Below are positions 11,616 through 23,305 of a DNA stretch of 64,000 nucleotides, one piece after another; within the stretch, counting starts at the first letter, position 1; every line of letters begins with the position of its first letter. The position numbers were made by a program, and so were the translations under genes. Below the pieces are notes generated by a model. It saw nothing but the letters and a program-made list of their open reading frames with translations. It made no database searches and was not told the origin of the DNA. This DNA comes from Symbiodinium natans. Its lineage: Eukaryota; Sar; Dinophyceae; Suessiales; Symbiodiniaceae. The DNA is taken from the NCBI GenBank assembly GCA_905221605.1, contig CAJNDS010001112.1, forward strand, positions 812,472 through 876,471. Direction: 5' to 3'.

Positions 11616-12300
11616 TTGTCCCTTTCTTCGAGACGAGAAGCAGATGGATAAGACGAGATGGAAAGAGAGATTCTTTGCTTCGCTGCAGAATGTGGGGTGA
11701 AAACAACAGTAGACTGTTTGGGGAACAAGTCTTCCCTTTGCTCTTTTTGGGCATACAACAGGGCGAAGAAATTCCTTCTCCCCTCTTATCCCTGTTCTGT
11801 AGTCTATCGTTACAGAAAGACAAATACATATACAAGGTGCCAGTTTCACTCTTGTCCCCCTCCTTTAGCGCTTTTCTTACAGCAGAAAAGCTGAACATGC
11901 AAGAATACAGCCTCCTCTCTCTTCTCTCTTCTTTGTTCTCTTGTACGTGACAAATGAATACAGAAGAGGACAAGGAAAAGAGAAGTTAATGGGCGGGAAA
12001 GAGGGCAGGGTGGATTGCTTTGTTCCTGGCAAGAAGGGAGCCCCCCCCCCCCCGTAGAGCAGGGCTGAGAGCCCTTACACCCTCTCTTTTGCTTTCTTTC
12101 TCTCCTGCGTTCCCAGGTCTTCTGTTCTTTTGCGTTTAGGAAATTCAAGGGAACTGCTAAAAAAGGAGGAAGGAGTTTTTCTTGTCTCTTTTCGTTGCCC
12201 TTGCTGGCCCTTGCTCTTTTCTTTTCTCGTTCAGCGAGAGAGGAAGAGACTGCAGGGGGCAAACAACAAAGAATGGACAAGAGCCCTTCTCTCTTATCTT

Positions 12301-13555
12301 ATTGAGAAATTGATAGGTAAGAGGAGGAAGAAACTCCCCTCCCCTCAGTCTCCATCTCTTCTCTTCTTTTCTTTTCTTTACGTGCTCCTCTCAAACCGAA
12401 GACAAAAGAACAAACGATGAAGGGAACATGATATCGACTGTTTTGGCTATCCTTCTTGCTTCTCATTGCTGTTCCATCGTTCTCTTCTCTCTTCAAGTCT
12501 ATCCAGATATTTTCTTTTTTCCTTTCGACGAGGAGAATGGGAAGAGAAGGTCCTTTCTCTTCGTCCCTCGTGTTCCTTCCAAAACACGAAGGGCGTGCGG
12601 CGTGTGAAAAGGTAGAATTTCTACCCGCGTCGCGCAGGTATATAGGATGTATGTGTTTCATGAGCAGCTAGAATTTCTACCCACATCTTGTAGGTATGTA
12701 TCGTATATGTATTGTATATCACATAGAGAAATGGAGAGGAAAGGGCGGGAATCCTCAAACCGTAAGACTAGGATTTGAGGGCATTGGGTTTTTGTATGTA
12801 ACCCCGATCCAGCGAGAATATTGAGCAAGTATCTGGGTTCTGGGCCTTCCCACAAGCCCAACTTGCTCGCAAGTACATGGGTTGTCATTTCAATGTTTCC
12901 CAAAGGGTCACCCAGAACAATTCTCATGTCTCACACACACATCATCCCCAATACTCACAAATACATATCTCATAAACCCTTCTCGTTTAAGGTTTAGATT
13001 TCTAAACAGCGTATTCGACGAAGGCTTAGGGTAAATTCCAAGATTTACACATGCTTCTTATTTAGTTTTGGGACATAGCCTTATTCCTAAACCTATTCCT
13101 TTAACGTTTAAGGCCAAAACGCACGCATGAGCCTTAGTTGTTTAAGGTTTTGCGCCGGACACTGAGGTCTATTAATTCTAGATTCTTAAACCACGCACCT
13201 GGGCACGACGAGGTTGCGGGAAAGGGGGGAGAATCGCGAACCTTATGGCTGAAGCTTAAGCCTAACCCTATTCCAAACCATATTCGCTGAAGATCTAGTG
13301 AATTCAGATCGGATTTAGGGGAAAACAATGAGTGAACGCTTCGCTTAGCATTTTCCTTTTCCTCTTTTCAGGAGATAAAACTCGGAGGGTTCTTTCAGAA
13401 GAAGATTGTTGATACTTAACGAATATGCCACAGAGGCCCCTTAAAATTAGAAAAAAAACTCTTACATTCTTTAAAACCCTTGAAGATTGAAAAGGAACAA
13501 GTCTTCTGAGCAAGGACTCGGAAGGACCCTTTACACAGCTCCATCTCAGACCAAA
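12301..13555. other. Transition region, no recognisable gene
   Basis: It contains a 55-bp near-tandem duplicate (TAGAATTTCTACCC at 12,614 and 12,669) ending in GTAGGTATGTA-like words, degenerate telomere-like DNA around 12,985-13,110, and AT-richer unique DNA to 13,555. No conserved frame is visible. Confidence 0.5.
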
Positions 13556-14545
13556 ACATAAGGGTTTTCACCAAATTGCTCATTTTGTTGGATTTGTTCC
13601 CCTTTTTTGCTCCTTCAGGGACCCCAACTTAAGGATTTTCACCAAATTGCTCATTGCGGTGACTTTTTCCAATTTTGCACCTTCACGGACCCCCAATGAA
13701 GGCCAAAAACAAAAGGGTTTTCACCAAATTGCTGATGTTGATGATTTTGCGTCTTGCACGAACCCCAGCAAAAGCCAAAAACATAGGTGTTTTCGCCAAA
13801 TTGTTCATTTGGGCGATTTTTGGCAATTTTGCACCTTCACAGACCCCCAGGTAAGGCAAAAACATCCGGATTTTCAATTTTTCGTGATTTTTTGCAATTT
13901 TGCGCGTTCACCGACCCTCAGCTAAGGCCAAAACAAAAGGATTTTCATCAAATTGCTGAGTTTTGTGATTTTCCTGAGTTTGGTTGTTTTTTGCAATGTG
14001 GCGCCTTGACGGACCCCTATCCAAGGCCAAAACATAAGGATTTCCATCAAACTGCTGCTTTTGGTGCTTTTTGTAATTTTGCGCCTGCACCCACCCCCAG
14101 CTAAGGCCAAAACATAAGGATGTTACCAGATTGCGACTTTTGGCAATTTTGCGCCTTCACCGGCTTATTTAGGTGATTTGTTTGCAACGTGGCGCCTTGA
14201 CGAACCCCTACCTAAGGCCAAAACATATTTTCGTGATTGTTTGCGATGTGGCGCCTTGACGGACCCCTATCTAAGGACAAAACATATTTTCGTGATTGTT
14301 TGCGATGTGGCGCCTTGACGGACCCCTATCTAAGGACAAAACATGAGCATTTTCACCAAATTGCTCATTTTTGTGGGCAATTTTGCGCCTTCACAGACAC
14401 CAATCTAAGGCCAAAACACAAGGATTTTCACAAAATTGCTAGTTTTTGTGATTTTTGGCATCTAACAGAAGGATTTTCACCAAGTTGCTCATTAGGCGCA
14501 ATCTTGCACCTTCACAGACCCCCCTATCTAAGGCAAAAAAAGGAT
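13556..14545 (+). repeat. Degenerate 70-110-bp minisatellite
   Basis: About ten diverged units share TTTTCACCAAATTGCTCATT, GATTTTTTGCAATTTTGCGC, CTTCACGGACCCC and CTAAGGCCAAAACA, with variable unit length. Within it, a 59-bp subunit (GCGCCTTGACGGACCCCTAT) is tandemly amplified at about 14,187-14,345. Homogeneity is low, so the array is old. Confidence 0.85.
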
Positions 14546-14552
14546 TTGACTG

Positions 14553-14705
14553 GAGCAAAAATTGAACCCAAAATCTCAGGGACCAGGTCTTGCGATTTGC
14601 CTCTTTGAAGCAAAAATTGAACCCAAAATCTTAGGGACCAGGGCTTGCTATTTGACTCTTTGGAGCAAAAATTGAGCCCGAAATCTTAAGGACCAGGGCT
14701 TTAAA
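14553..14705 (+). repeat. Three 55-bp tandem units
   Basis: CAAAAATTGA starts at 14,556, 14,611 and 14,666, exactly 55 bp apart. Each unit continues with CCCAAAATCT and GGACCAGG. This links the preceding minisatellite to the 31-bp array that follows. Confidence 0.9.
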
Positions 14706-17130
14706 TTATGAGTCTGGGCCTCCCCCCAGTACTAAATTACGAGCCCGGGCCTTCTCCCAATACTAAATTACGAGCCCGGGCCTTCTCCCAATACTAAATT
14801 ACGAGCCCGGGCCTTCTCCCAATTCTTTATTTCGAGCCCGGACCTTCCCCCAATATTAAATTACGAGCCCGGCCTTCCCCCAATACTAAATTACGAGCCC
14901 GGGCCTTCCCCCAATACTAAATTACGAGCCCGGGCCTTCTGCCAATCCTAAATTACGAGCTCGGGCCTTTTCTTTCCCAGACTGGTGGTGCCCCCGGGCC
15001 CCCCCCTCCCCACCAAGACTATATTCGAAATTATTCGAACTATTCGAACCCTTGGTTCGAATTTCGAACGAATTTTCGAATAGTTCGAATAGTCTGAATA
15101 GTTTGGGCGCCCCAGGCCGGGCCCCAAACTATTCGAACACCCCCCCTCCCAATACTAAATTATGAGCCCGGGCCTTCTCCCAGAACTAAATTACGAGCCC
15201 GGGCCTTCTCCCAATACTAAATTACGAGCCCGGGCCTTCCCCCAATACTAATATTACGAGCCCGGCCTTCCCCCAATACTAAATTACGAGCCCGGGCCTT
15301 CCCCCAGAGCCCGAGCCTTCCCTTCCTTTCCAGACTGGTCTCCCCGGGCCCCCCCCCCCCCCAAACCATTCGAACTATTCGAACTATTCGAAATTATTCG
15401 AACAATTCGCACCCGCTTGGTTCGAATAGTTTGAATAGTTTGGGCGCCCCAGGCCAGGCCCCAAACTATTCGAACACCCCCCCTCCCAACACTAAATACG
15501 AGCCCGGGCCTTCTCCGAATACTAAATTACGAGCCCGGGCATTCCCCCAAAATAAAAAATAACGAGCCCGGGCCTTCCCCCAATACTAAATTGCGAGCCC
15601 GGACCTTCCCCCAATACTAAATTACGAGCCCGTGCCTTCCCCCAATACTAAATTACGAGCCCGTGCCTTCCCCCAATACTAAATTACGAGCCAGGGCCTT
15701 CTCCCAATTACGAGCCAGGGCCTTCCCCTCCTTTCCAGACTGGTCTCCCCGGCCCCCCCTCCAAACTATTCGAACTATTCGAAATTATTCTAATAATTCG
15801 AATAACTTCGAATAGTTCGAATAGTTCGAATAGTTTGGGCGCCCCAGGCCGGGCCTCAAACTATTCGAACACCCCCCTCCCAATACTAAATTACGAGCCC
15901 GGCCTTCCCCCAATACTAAATTACGAGCCCTGGCCTTAGCCCAATACTAAATTACGAGGCAGAGCCTTCCCTTCCTTTCCAGACTGGTCTCCCCGGCCCC
16001 CCCCCCCTAAACTATTCGAACTATTCGAAATTATTCGAACTATTCGAACCCCCTTGTTCGAATAGTTCGAATAGTTTCGAATAGTTCGAATAGTCTGAAT
16101 AGTTTGGGCGCCCCAGGCCAGGCCCCAAACTATTCGAACCCCCCCCCTCCCAATCCTAAATACGAGCCCGGGCCTTCTCCGAATACTAAATTACGAGCCC
16201 GGGCCTTCTCCCAATACTAAATTACGAGCCCGGGCCTTCTCCCAATACTAAATTACGAGCCAGGGCATTCCCCTCCTTTCCAGACTGGTCTCCCCGGGCC
16301 CCCCCCCAAACTATTCGAACTATTCGAACTATTCGAAATTATTCGAAGTATTCGAACCAACTTGGTTCGAATAGTTCGAATAATTTCGAATAATTCGAAT
16401 AGTTTGGATAGTTTGGGCGCCCCAGACCGGGCCCCAAACTATTCGAACACCCCCCCTCCCAATACTAAATTACGAGCCCGGGCCTTAATTACGAGCCCGG
16501 GCCTTCTCCCAATACTAAACTACGAGCTCGGGCCTTCTCCCAATACTAAATTACGAGCCCGGGCCTTCCCCCAATACTAAATTACGAGCCCGGCCTTCCC
16601 CCAATACTAAATTACGAGCCCGGGCCTTCCCCCAATACTAAATTACGAGCCCGGGCCTTCCCCCAATACTAAATTACGAGCCCGGGCCTTCTCCCAACAC
16701 TAAATTACGAGCCCGGGCCTTCTCCCAATACTAAATTACGAGCCCGGGCCTTCTCCGAATACTAATTTACGAGCCTGGGCCTTCTCCCAATACTAAAGAA
16801 CGAGCCCGGGCCTTCTCCCAATACTAAATTACGAGCCCGGGCCTTCTCCCAATACTAATTTACGAGCCCGGGCCTTCTCCCAATACTAATTTACGAGCCC
16901 GGGCCTTCTCCCAATATTAAATTACGAGCCCGGACCTTCCACCAATACTAAATTACGAGCCCGGACCTTCCCCCAATACTAGCCCGGACCTTCCCCCAAT
17001 ACTAAATTACGAGCCCAGACCTTCCCCCAATACTAAATTACGAGCGCGTGCCTTCCCCCAATACTAAATTACGAGCCAGGGCCTTCCCCAAATGCTAAAT
17101 TACGAGCCAGGGCCTTCCCCTCTTTTCCAG
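14705..17130 (+). repeat. 31-bp minisatellite in several blocks
   Basis: The unit is ACTAAATTACGAGCCCGGGC followed by CTTCTCCCAAT (31 bp). Dozens of copies form blocks at about 14,705-14,980, 15,147-15,330, 15,485-15,740, 15,874-15,985, 16,147-16,290 and 16,458-17,125. Each block ends with a TTTCCAGACTGGTCTCCCCG word leading into a TTCGAA hairpin module. The short CCCGGG palindrome inside the unit is mostly conserved. Confidence 0.95.
15017..16450. repeat. Five TTCGAA hairpin modules between minisatellite blocks
   Basis: Modules lie at about 15,017-15,140, 15,362-15,475, 15,767-15,865, 16,010-16,138 and 16,305-16,450. Each consists of a left arm AAACTATTCGAACTATTCGA, a C-rich centre (CCCCCTTGG) and a right arm TCGAATAGTTCGAATAG ending TTTGGG. 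The arms are inverted repeats of a 9-bp unit, so each module can fold into a long hairpin or cruciform. A GGCGCCCCAGGCC word follows each right arm. Confidence 0.92.
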
Positions 17131-17149
17131 ACTGGTCTCCCCGGGCCCC

Positions 17150-18760
17150 CCCTAAACTATTCGAACTATTCGAACTATTCGAAATTATTCGAACTATTCG
17201 AACTATTCGATGGGCCCCCCAAACTATTCGAACTATTCGAACTATTCGAAACTATTCGAACTATTCGAACCCCCCTGGTTCGAATAGTTCGAATAGTTCG
17301 AATAGTTTGGGGCACCAGCCCTCGCGCCCAAACTATTCGAACTATTCGAACCCCCCTGGTTCGAATAGTACGAATAGTTTCGAATAGTTCGAATAGTTCG
17401 AATAGTTTGGGAGCCCGGCCTGGGGCCCCCGCACTATTCGAACTATTCGAACCCCCCTTCCTCCCAAACTGGTCCCCCCGGGGACCCCCCAAACTATTCG
17501 AACTATTCGAAACTATTCGAACTATTCGAACCCCCCTGGTTCGAATAGTTCGAATAGTTTGGGGCACCAGCCCTCGCGCCCAAACTATTCGAACTATTCG
17601 AACCCCCCTGGTTCGAATAGTTCGAATAGTTTCGAATAGTTCGAATAGTTTGGGGGCCCGGCCTGGGGCCCCCACACTATTCGAACTATTCGAACCCCCC
17701 TTCCTCCCAAACTGGTCCCCCCGGTGACCCCCCAAACTATTCGAACTATTCGAACTATTCGAAACTATTCGAACTATTCGAACCCCCCTGGTTCGAATAG
17801 TTCGAATAGTTCGAATAGTTTGGGGCACCAGCCCTCGCGCCCAAACTATTCGAACTATTCGAACCCCCCTGGTTCGAATAGTTCGAATAGTTTCGAATAG
17901 TTCGAATAGTTTGGGGGCCCGGCCTGGGGCCCCCACACTATTCGAACTATTCGAACCCCCTTCCTCCCAAACTGGTCTCCCCGGGGACCCCCCAAACTAT
18001 TCGAACTATTCGAACTATTCGAAACTATTCGAACTATTCGAACCCCCCTGGTTCGAATAGTTCGAATAGTTCGAATAGTTTGGGGCACCAGCCCTCGCGC
18101 CCAAACTATTCGAACTATTCGAACTATTCGAACCAGGGGGGTTCGAATAGTTCGAATAGTTTCGAATAGTTCGAATAGTTCGAATAGTTTGGGGGCCCGG
18201 CCTGGGGCCCCCACACTATTCGAACTATTCGAACCCCCCTTCCTCCCAAACTGGTCTCCCCGGGCACGCCCCAAACTATTCGAACTATTCGAACTATTCG
18301 AAACTATTCGAACTATTCGAACCCCCCTGGTTCGAATAGTTCGAATAGTTCGAATAGTTTGGGGCACCAGGCCGGGCCCCCAAACTATTCGAACTATTCG
18401 AACCCCTCTGGTTCGAATAGTTCGAATAGTTCGAATAGTTTAGGGCACCAGGCCGGGCCCCCAAACTATTTGAACTATTCGAACCCCTCTGGTTCGAATA
18501 GTTCGAATAGTTTCGAATAGTTCGAATAGTTCGAATAGTTTGGGGGCCCCAGGCCGGGCCCCCAAACTATTCGAACCCATCTGGTTCGAATAGTTCGAAT
18601 AGTTTGGGGCACCAGGCCGTGCCCCCAAACTATTCGAACTATTCGAACCCCTCTGGTTCGAATAGTTCGAATAGTTTAGAATAGTTCGAATAGTTCGAAT
18701 AGTTTGGGGACCCCAGGCCGGGCCCCCAAACCATTCAAACTATTCGAACCCCCGTTTGAA
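17150..18760. repeat. TTCGAA inverted 9-bp arrays in a higher-order repeat
   Basis: Alternating (ACTATTCGA)n and (TCGAATAGT)n blocks are separated by GC-rich linkers (GGGGCACCAGCCCTCGCGCC; GGGGGCCCGGCCTGGGGCCC). A CTCCCAAACTGGTC word recurs at 17,461, 17,704, 17,964 and 18,243, giving a higher-order period of about 243-279 bp. Because 9 is a multiple of 3, long frames stay open on both strands (17,092-17,727 plus; 17,175-17,936 minus) with repeating LFELFETIRTIRT or VRIVRIVSNSSNS. I regard these as by-products of the repeat. Confidence 0.95.
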
Positions 18761-19405
18761 AGTTCAGAAAAGACGCATGGTCACATAATACAGGAAGGTT
18801 CCTCGTACATACATATATATATATATATACACACCTTTTATGGTCCCGATATACCTAAGCAGCCCCGAAAGAACCCCCCAATAACCCTAAGGTCCCTTAT
18901 AAGGGTCTCGCCTTGAGTCCCCCTGAAGTTCGATTCCGAGGTTCTCGGAGGAAAGGGGCCTCCCGCGGATCAACCTCATACTCGTAGGGCATGGCGACCA
19001 GTGCGCTCTCCTGGGACCTGGGCTGGTCGAGACCTTGGGGGCTCTATAAACCCCCAAAGTCTAAAAGCCTAAAAGCCTAAAGCCTAAAGCCTTGACCCTA
19101 AACCTTAAACCCTAGCCCCAAGCCCTCAACCCTCAACCACTTGTGAACCCTAGAAGGGTCTCTGGTTCCTATGGGGGTTTACGATAACAAGGCGCCCCTG
19201 GCATAGACCCTCCAACAGTAGGATTCTCTTTTCATCAGGACCCCAAGCAGGTACCCCTCATATCGGAAACCCCCATATTTCCTGAACAGAAATTATCGTA
19301 GTATAGGCTATATGGTATATGACCCCAATTTCTAGGGCTCATCCAAGGGTGCAGGTAGGCTGTGTCAATGCTACTCGACCTTTGTGAACAATTTTTCCTG
19401 AATCT
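18761..19405. other. Stretch with AT microsatellite and degenerate telomeric DNA
   Basis: A (CA/TA)n microsatellite lies at about 18,806-18,832. The rest contains CCCTAAA-like degenerate words at 19,085-19,130 and no supported gene. Confidence 0.45.
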
Positions 19406-19575
19406 CCCAAAGAGCCCAATACCCCGCTAACTAAGGAATATACCTTAAATCATCCCTAAACCCTAAACCCTAAACCCTAAACCCCTAAACCCCTAAACCC
19501 TAAACCCCTAAACCCCTAAACCCTAAACAAGGATCCCTATATAATTTAAGCTTCAGGGGTATTGGGCTCCGTGGG
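19406..19575. mobile_element. M2 element split by a telomeric tract
   Basis: The M2 ends are CCCAAAGAGCCCAATACC (left) and GGTATTGGGCTCCGTGGG (right). Where other copies have ATCATATTAGGGATCCC, this one has ATCAT, then about ten CCCTAAA units (19,455-19,527), then GGATCCC. The telomeric tract is therefore younger than the element. Confidence 0.85.
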
Positions 19576-22192
19576 CTTGCATGCTCCTGAGGCGCACAGT
19601 GGTTCTTTCGTAGAGCTGTGACAGGCTCTTATGCCACTCCAGGCCGCGTTCGAATCGGCGGAATCCGCGCCTCCAGGAGGGCGGCGTTGCCGCACAGCAC
19701 TAGCACAGCAGGACGTCATCCGAAGCTACGCAAAAAGGGCCTGCGTTAGTAGGAGTACCGTATGGGGTCCTTACAGAGGATCCTAGGATTTTGGGGGTCG
19801 ATCGTCGGGGTCCCTTATTATCGTAAACCCCCGAATATGGGTCTATAAACCCCCGACAACACCCCATGACCCATGCAGCGCAAGCCCTAAACCCTAAACC
19901 CTAAACCCTATACCCTAAACCCTATACCCTAAACCCTGTCGCAGCGCGTGCGCCTGACGGCGACGCTCCCTGAGTGGCGTGTGCCAAGGTGGCAGCGTGT
20001 CGCCAGGACGCGCGAAAACAAGGCCATGGCGCCAGTTCGATGGCCGTGGGGTGGAGACTCCCCAAATCTTAGGGTCTAGGGTTTAGGGTAAAATTTAGGG
20101 TTTAGGGTTTAGGGTTTAAGAAGCCTTATAGCTAAGGAATATACTCCCTCATTTGTACTCAGGATCAGACTTCTGAGTTGGGGGGTATGTCCCTTGTTGA
20201 AGGGGTTTCGGAAGATCTGACTCTTAAGACTTTGCAAAAAAGTTGCTGGGCACTAACATGCTCCTAGAACCCCTTCCACATCGAACCAGCCTTGCAACAG
20301 CTCGGAGTGGGCCACAATGGGCCACAAAGCCCAAGAGGTTTAGGGTTTAGGGGTTTAGAGTTTAGGTTTTAGGCGCGGCATTGTACATGGCACTCCGAGT
20401 AAACTGGCAGCCCGAAACCCGTTTACGACAACTTCGTGGAACATGGCCTCCCAAGCCGGCAGCCTGTCTCAGTTCTGCGCTGAAGCTACTACATGGCGAG
20501 TCTTCCTCCTCTTTGCTGCGAGGGAGCTGTAGGAGAAAGCTGAAGGTCGTCCTTCCAGCATGAAAGGACATGATAGTAATGACTAATGAGAACAGCGATT
20601 CTCACACTCTGTGATAGACAGGAGTAGTACTGATGGTGCCTCAACACTTTACGTGCACCATGCATGCACCGTCCTCTAAGCAGGCATGCGAGTCCATTTC
20701 TTCAACACAAGCTGGCCCAGAACGCTTCCACTTGAAGCCGAATGGAACTGGGGACTCTGATCGATTTAGCATCTAAGGCTTTAGGGTTTGTAGGCTTCAT
20801 ATATATGTATATACATACATTTAGGTTTATGTATATATATATATACATACATGCACACTTTGCGAAGAAGGGTTTACGTTCTTGGGGGCTGGGGTTCTCA
20901 ACAGGCTTGGAAGTAGTCGCCTGATCTGCGTCAAGGGCTTCGTCAGGGGATGGCTCCAAGACGCCTTCCGCCATCAAAGGGTTTGCATGGCGGGGGGGGG
21001 GAGGGGGGTTCTGGGGTTTTGAGTTTTTGCTCAGTCAGCTCAAGGCCAAAGGTGCAAAGAGTATACCTCTTACACCCTCTGCATCACCTCAGGGAGGGAG
21101 GTGTGAGCGACTGGGTGTTAGGCTTGGAGTATAGGGTTTCCTTGGAGGTTCATGGGTACGTATGAGGAGGGTTATGAGTACCCTAAGCAAGGTTGTAACC
21201 ACAGTTACCCTACTGATAGCTCCCAGGGCCCGCAGTCTTCAACGCACACGTAACTTCTCATCGTCACCTAAAGCCCCGTACATCGCCGCCTTAAAGCCCT
21301 ATACATCCCTAAACCCTTTTGAAACTGGACTTGATGACTGCCAGCATCCCTAAACCCTAAACCCTAAACCCTAAACCCTAAAAAAAGTCCCAAACCCTTC
21401 TTGCAGCCCTAGCTGCGGCCAGCCGTGATGGGCAGCGCCCTCCTCACGCGCCGGGGCTTTGGCGAGATTCCCGGCTCCTCCCACAAGATTCGGGTTTAGG
21501 GTTTAGGGTTTAGGGTTTAGGGTTTAGGTCTTCAGGGCTTCATGTCTCTTCATTACCCGGATCTTCCAAAACCCCTTAATCAAGGAGAATATTCCCTCAT
21601 TCATAGGGGGCTTCGGGTCTAGGACTTAGTCTAGGGTCCCTTACTTTGGGGACCCTATTACATATTCAGGACCCTTCCTTCGGATCCCAATCTTCAAGGG
21701 TAAGGGACCGTACTAAGGGCCCACGGGTTCAAACCTTGGAGTCTAGGGTTTACGGTTTTGGGGGTTAGGGCTCTTACATCCTCCATTTTCACGCAATACA
21801 AACGCTAAATCGATAGACGACTCCTGCGACAGACTGACAAGTAAACCCCAAAAGTTCAAAATTCAACTGTTGGACTGTTGGTTAAGTAGCGTTAAAGGTG
21901 GCTTGGTGTCTCGCCACCGGACATCTGGGCTGAGATCCATGATGTACGCTGTTCTGTCTCATAAAGAGCACTCTGAAGAGATCTCATGTCATAGCACCAC
22001 CCCTAAACCCTAAACCCTAAACCCTAAACCCTAAACCCTGAAACCCTAAACCCTGAAACCCTAAAACCCTAAAACCTGAAACCCTACCCTGGTTTCTAAG
22101 TTCTAAGGGGCCCGGGGGATGCAATTGCCCCCTTGGCAAGCGGTCAACTGATCGCTGCAAGCTTCCGTGCACAAGCGGGCTGCACCAGTGTA

Positions 22193-22195
<3 letters not shown>
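19576..22195. other. Repeat-rich stretch without a recognisable gene
   Basis: Telomeric tracts at 19,886-19,938, 20,070-20,120, 20,338-20,372, 21,350-21,383, 21,492-21,528 and 22,002-22,086, in both orientations. M5-like DNA near 21,144-21,230; (TA)n at 20,798-20,857; a G-rich run at about 20,990-21,009. Short open frames (60-94 codons) carry no recognisable motif. Confidence 0.5.
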
Positions 22196-22227
<32 letters not shown>

Positions 22228-22285
22228 ATATATATATATGTATATATATATATGTGTACACACACACACATATATATATATATAT
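22196..22285. repeat. (TA)n/(CA)n microsatellite
   Basis: Alternating TATATA with interspersed TGTA and CACACA. It can form Z-DNA or cruciform structure. No gene. Confidence 0.95.
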
Positions 22286-23211
22286 GTGTCATTTATGTTT
22301 TTTCGGACATTTCTGTTTCATGCATGTGTTATGACTACCTTCGGTTGCGCGCATACACAACACGCCACATCACGAGGCGGTAGTCTGCATGTTTGGCCAG
22401 ATTTTCGAGTCTGGTAGTTTCCGAAATTAGGGTACCTTTGTGGGGTCCTTACTGAAGGGAACCCTACTGGTTTGGGGGGCTGCTTTAGGGGTCCCCTTTC
22501 TCGTAAACCCGCATATCTGCTTTTGTCAACACATTTTCGCTCACAGATAGAAAGATCAAGTACAAGTATGCGACAGCCTCCATTCCTTCATCTGGTCCGG
22601 GTGCCACAACGCAATGCGAATGGAGCTCCACATGGAAGTTACAAGAACTTGAAGGTCAATGTAGAGATTTCGAATCTCGGATGTTCACCCTTATACTAAC
22701 AGTCCTTAATCGGGAATATGGTACTCCCTAATATAACCCCTTTTCCCAACCTAAAGAGCCCCAGTCGTTTGCATAGTTGCAACTCTCTCCCTCCGCATCC
22801 CCAAACCCTAAACCCTCAACCCTCAACCCCAAACCCTAAACCCTCAACCCTCAACCCTGAACCCTAAGCCGCTTTGCCTCCTCATCCCCGAGGGCCGGGG
22901 GGCTGGCAGATGATGCGCCAGGAGTGCCAGAGGACCTCGAAACCAGTTGGATGCAACTGGCCATTCAGCAAATTGTCATACATACATTCAAGAACACATA
23001 CCAGTATATATATATATACCTAGTAATATATATGTATATATACAATATGTACAAACATTGCTGCTATCTCGTATTCACATTCACTGCACATATGTATACA
23101 AACATAAAGCACATGGAATGTCGCCGGCTTTGGGGCAAGCTCGTGATAGCACTGCAAGCTTTACAACAGGCAGCACTGCTGCAGCACCATGTATAGAACT
23201 CAAAGCGCCCT
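22286..23211. other. Mixed unique DNA with partial M7 and M3 elements
   Basis: 22,418-22,512 resembles family M7 (TTTCCGAAATTAGGGTACC to CTCGTAAACCCGCATAT). 22,684-22,760 carries a partial M3 (CCCTTATACTAACAGTCCTT). A CCCTAAA/CCCTCAA tract lies at 22,803-22,866 and (TA)n at 22,998-23,045. No supported gene. Confidence 0.45.
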
Positions 23212-23305
23212 AAACCCTAAACCCTAAACCCTAAACCCTAAACCCTAAACCCTAAACCCTAAACCCTAAACCCTAAACCTTAAACCCTGACCCTAAACCC
23301 TACAC
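23212..23305 (-). repeat. Interstitial telomeric tract, about 13 units
   Basis: CCCTAAA units, nearly uniform, with degenerate units at the right end. Confidence 0.95.

Larger units (their letters stand above)
4795..12300 (+). repeat. Degenerate pyrimidine-rich module family
   Basis: One module recurs about eight to ten times in the same orientation: GCAAGAAGGGAG or TTGCAGAAGGAGGCTCCCTC, AGAGCAGGGCTGA, CTATGTCTTCTGTTC, GAAATTCAAGGGA, CTCATTCAGCGAGAGAGGAA, then ACAAGAGTGCTTCTCTC. Between modules are purine-rich stretches with ACATGAACACGCAAG-like words (6,021, 8,206, 9,437, 10,818, 11,213) preceded by a pyrimidine tract and often CAG. The plus strand is strongly C/T-biased. The layout imitates intron end plus exon, but frames are not conserved between copies. 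I see a satellite-like family, not coding genes. Confidence 0.7.

Noticed and set aside
11121-11651. 176-codon frame of SQLSALSSQLSAL repeats
   Set aside because: Translation of 7-bp arrays. The unit is not a multiple of 3 but is stop-free in all phases.
14705-17130. CRISPR-like array because of 31-bp repeats
   Set aside because: Units are directly contiguous without unique spacers, and the DNA is eukaryotic.
17092-18443. Long frames on both strands with LFELFETIRTIRT or VRIVRIV repeats
   Set aside because: The 9-bp period keeps all frames free of stops. Strand symmetry and GC-rich linkers argue for satellite DNA, though translation was not excluded.
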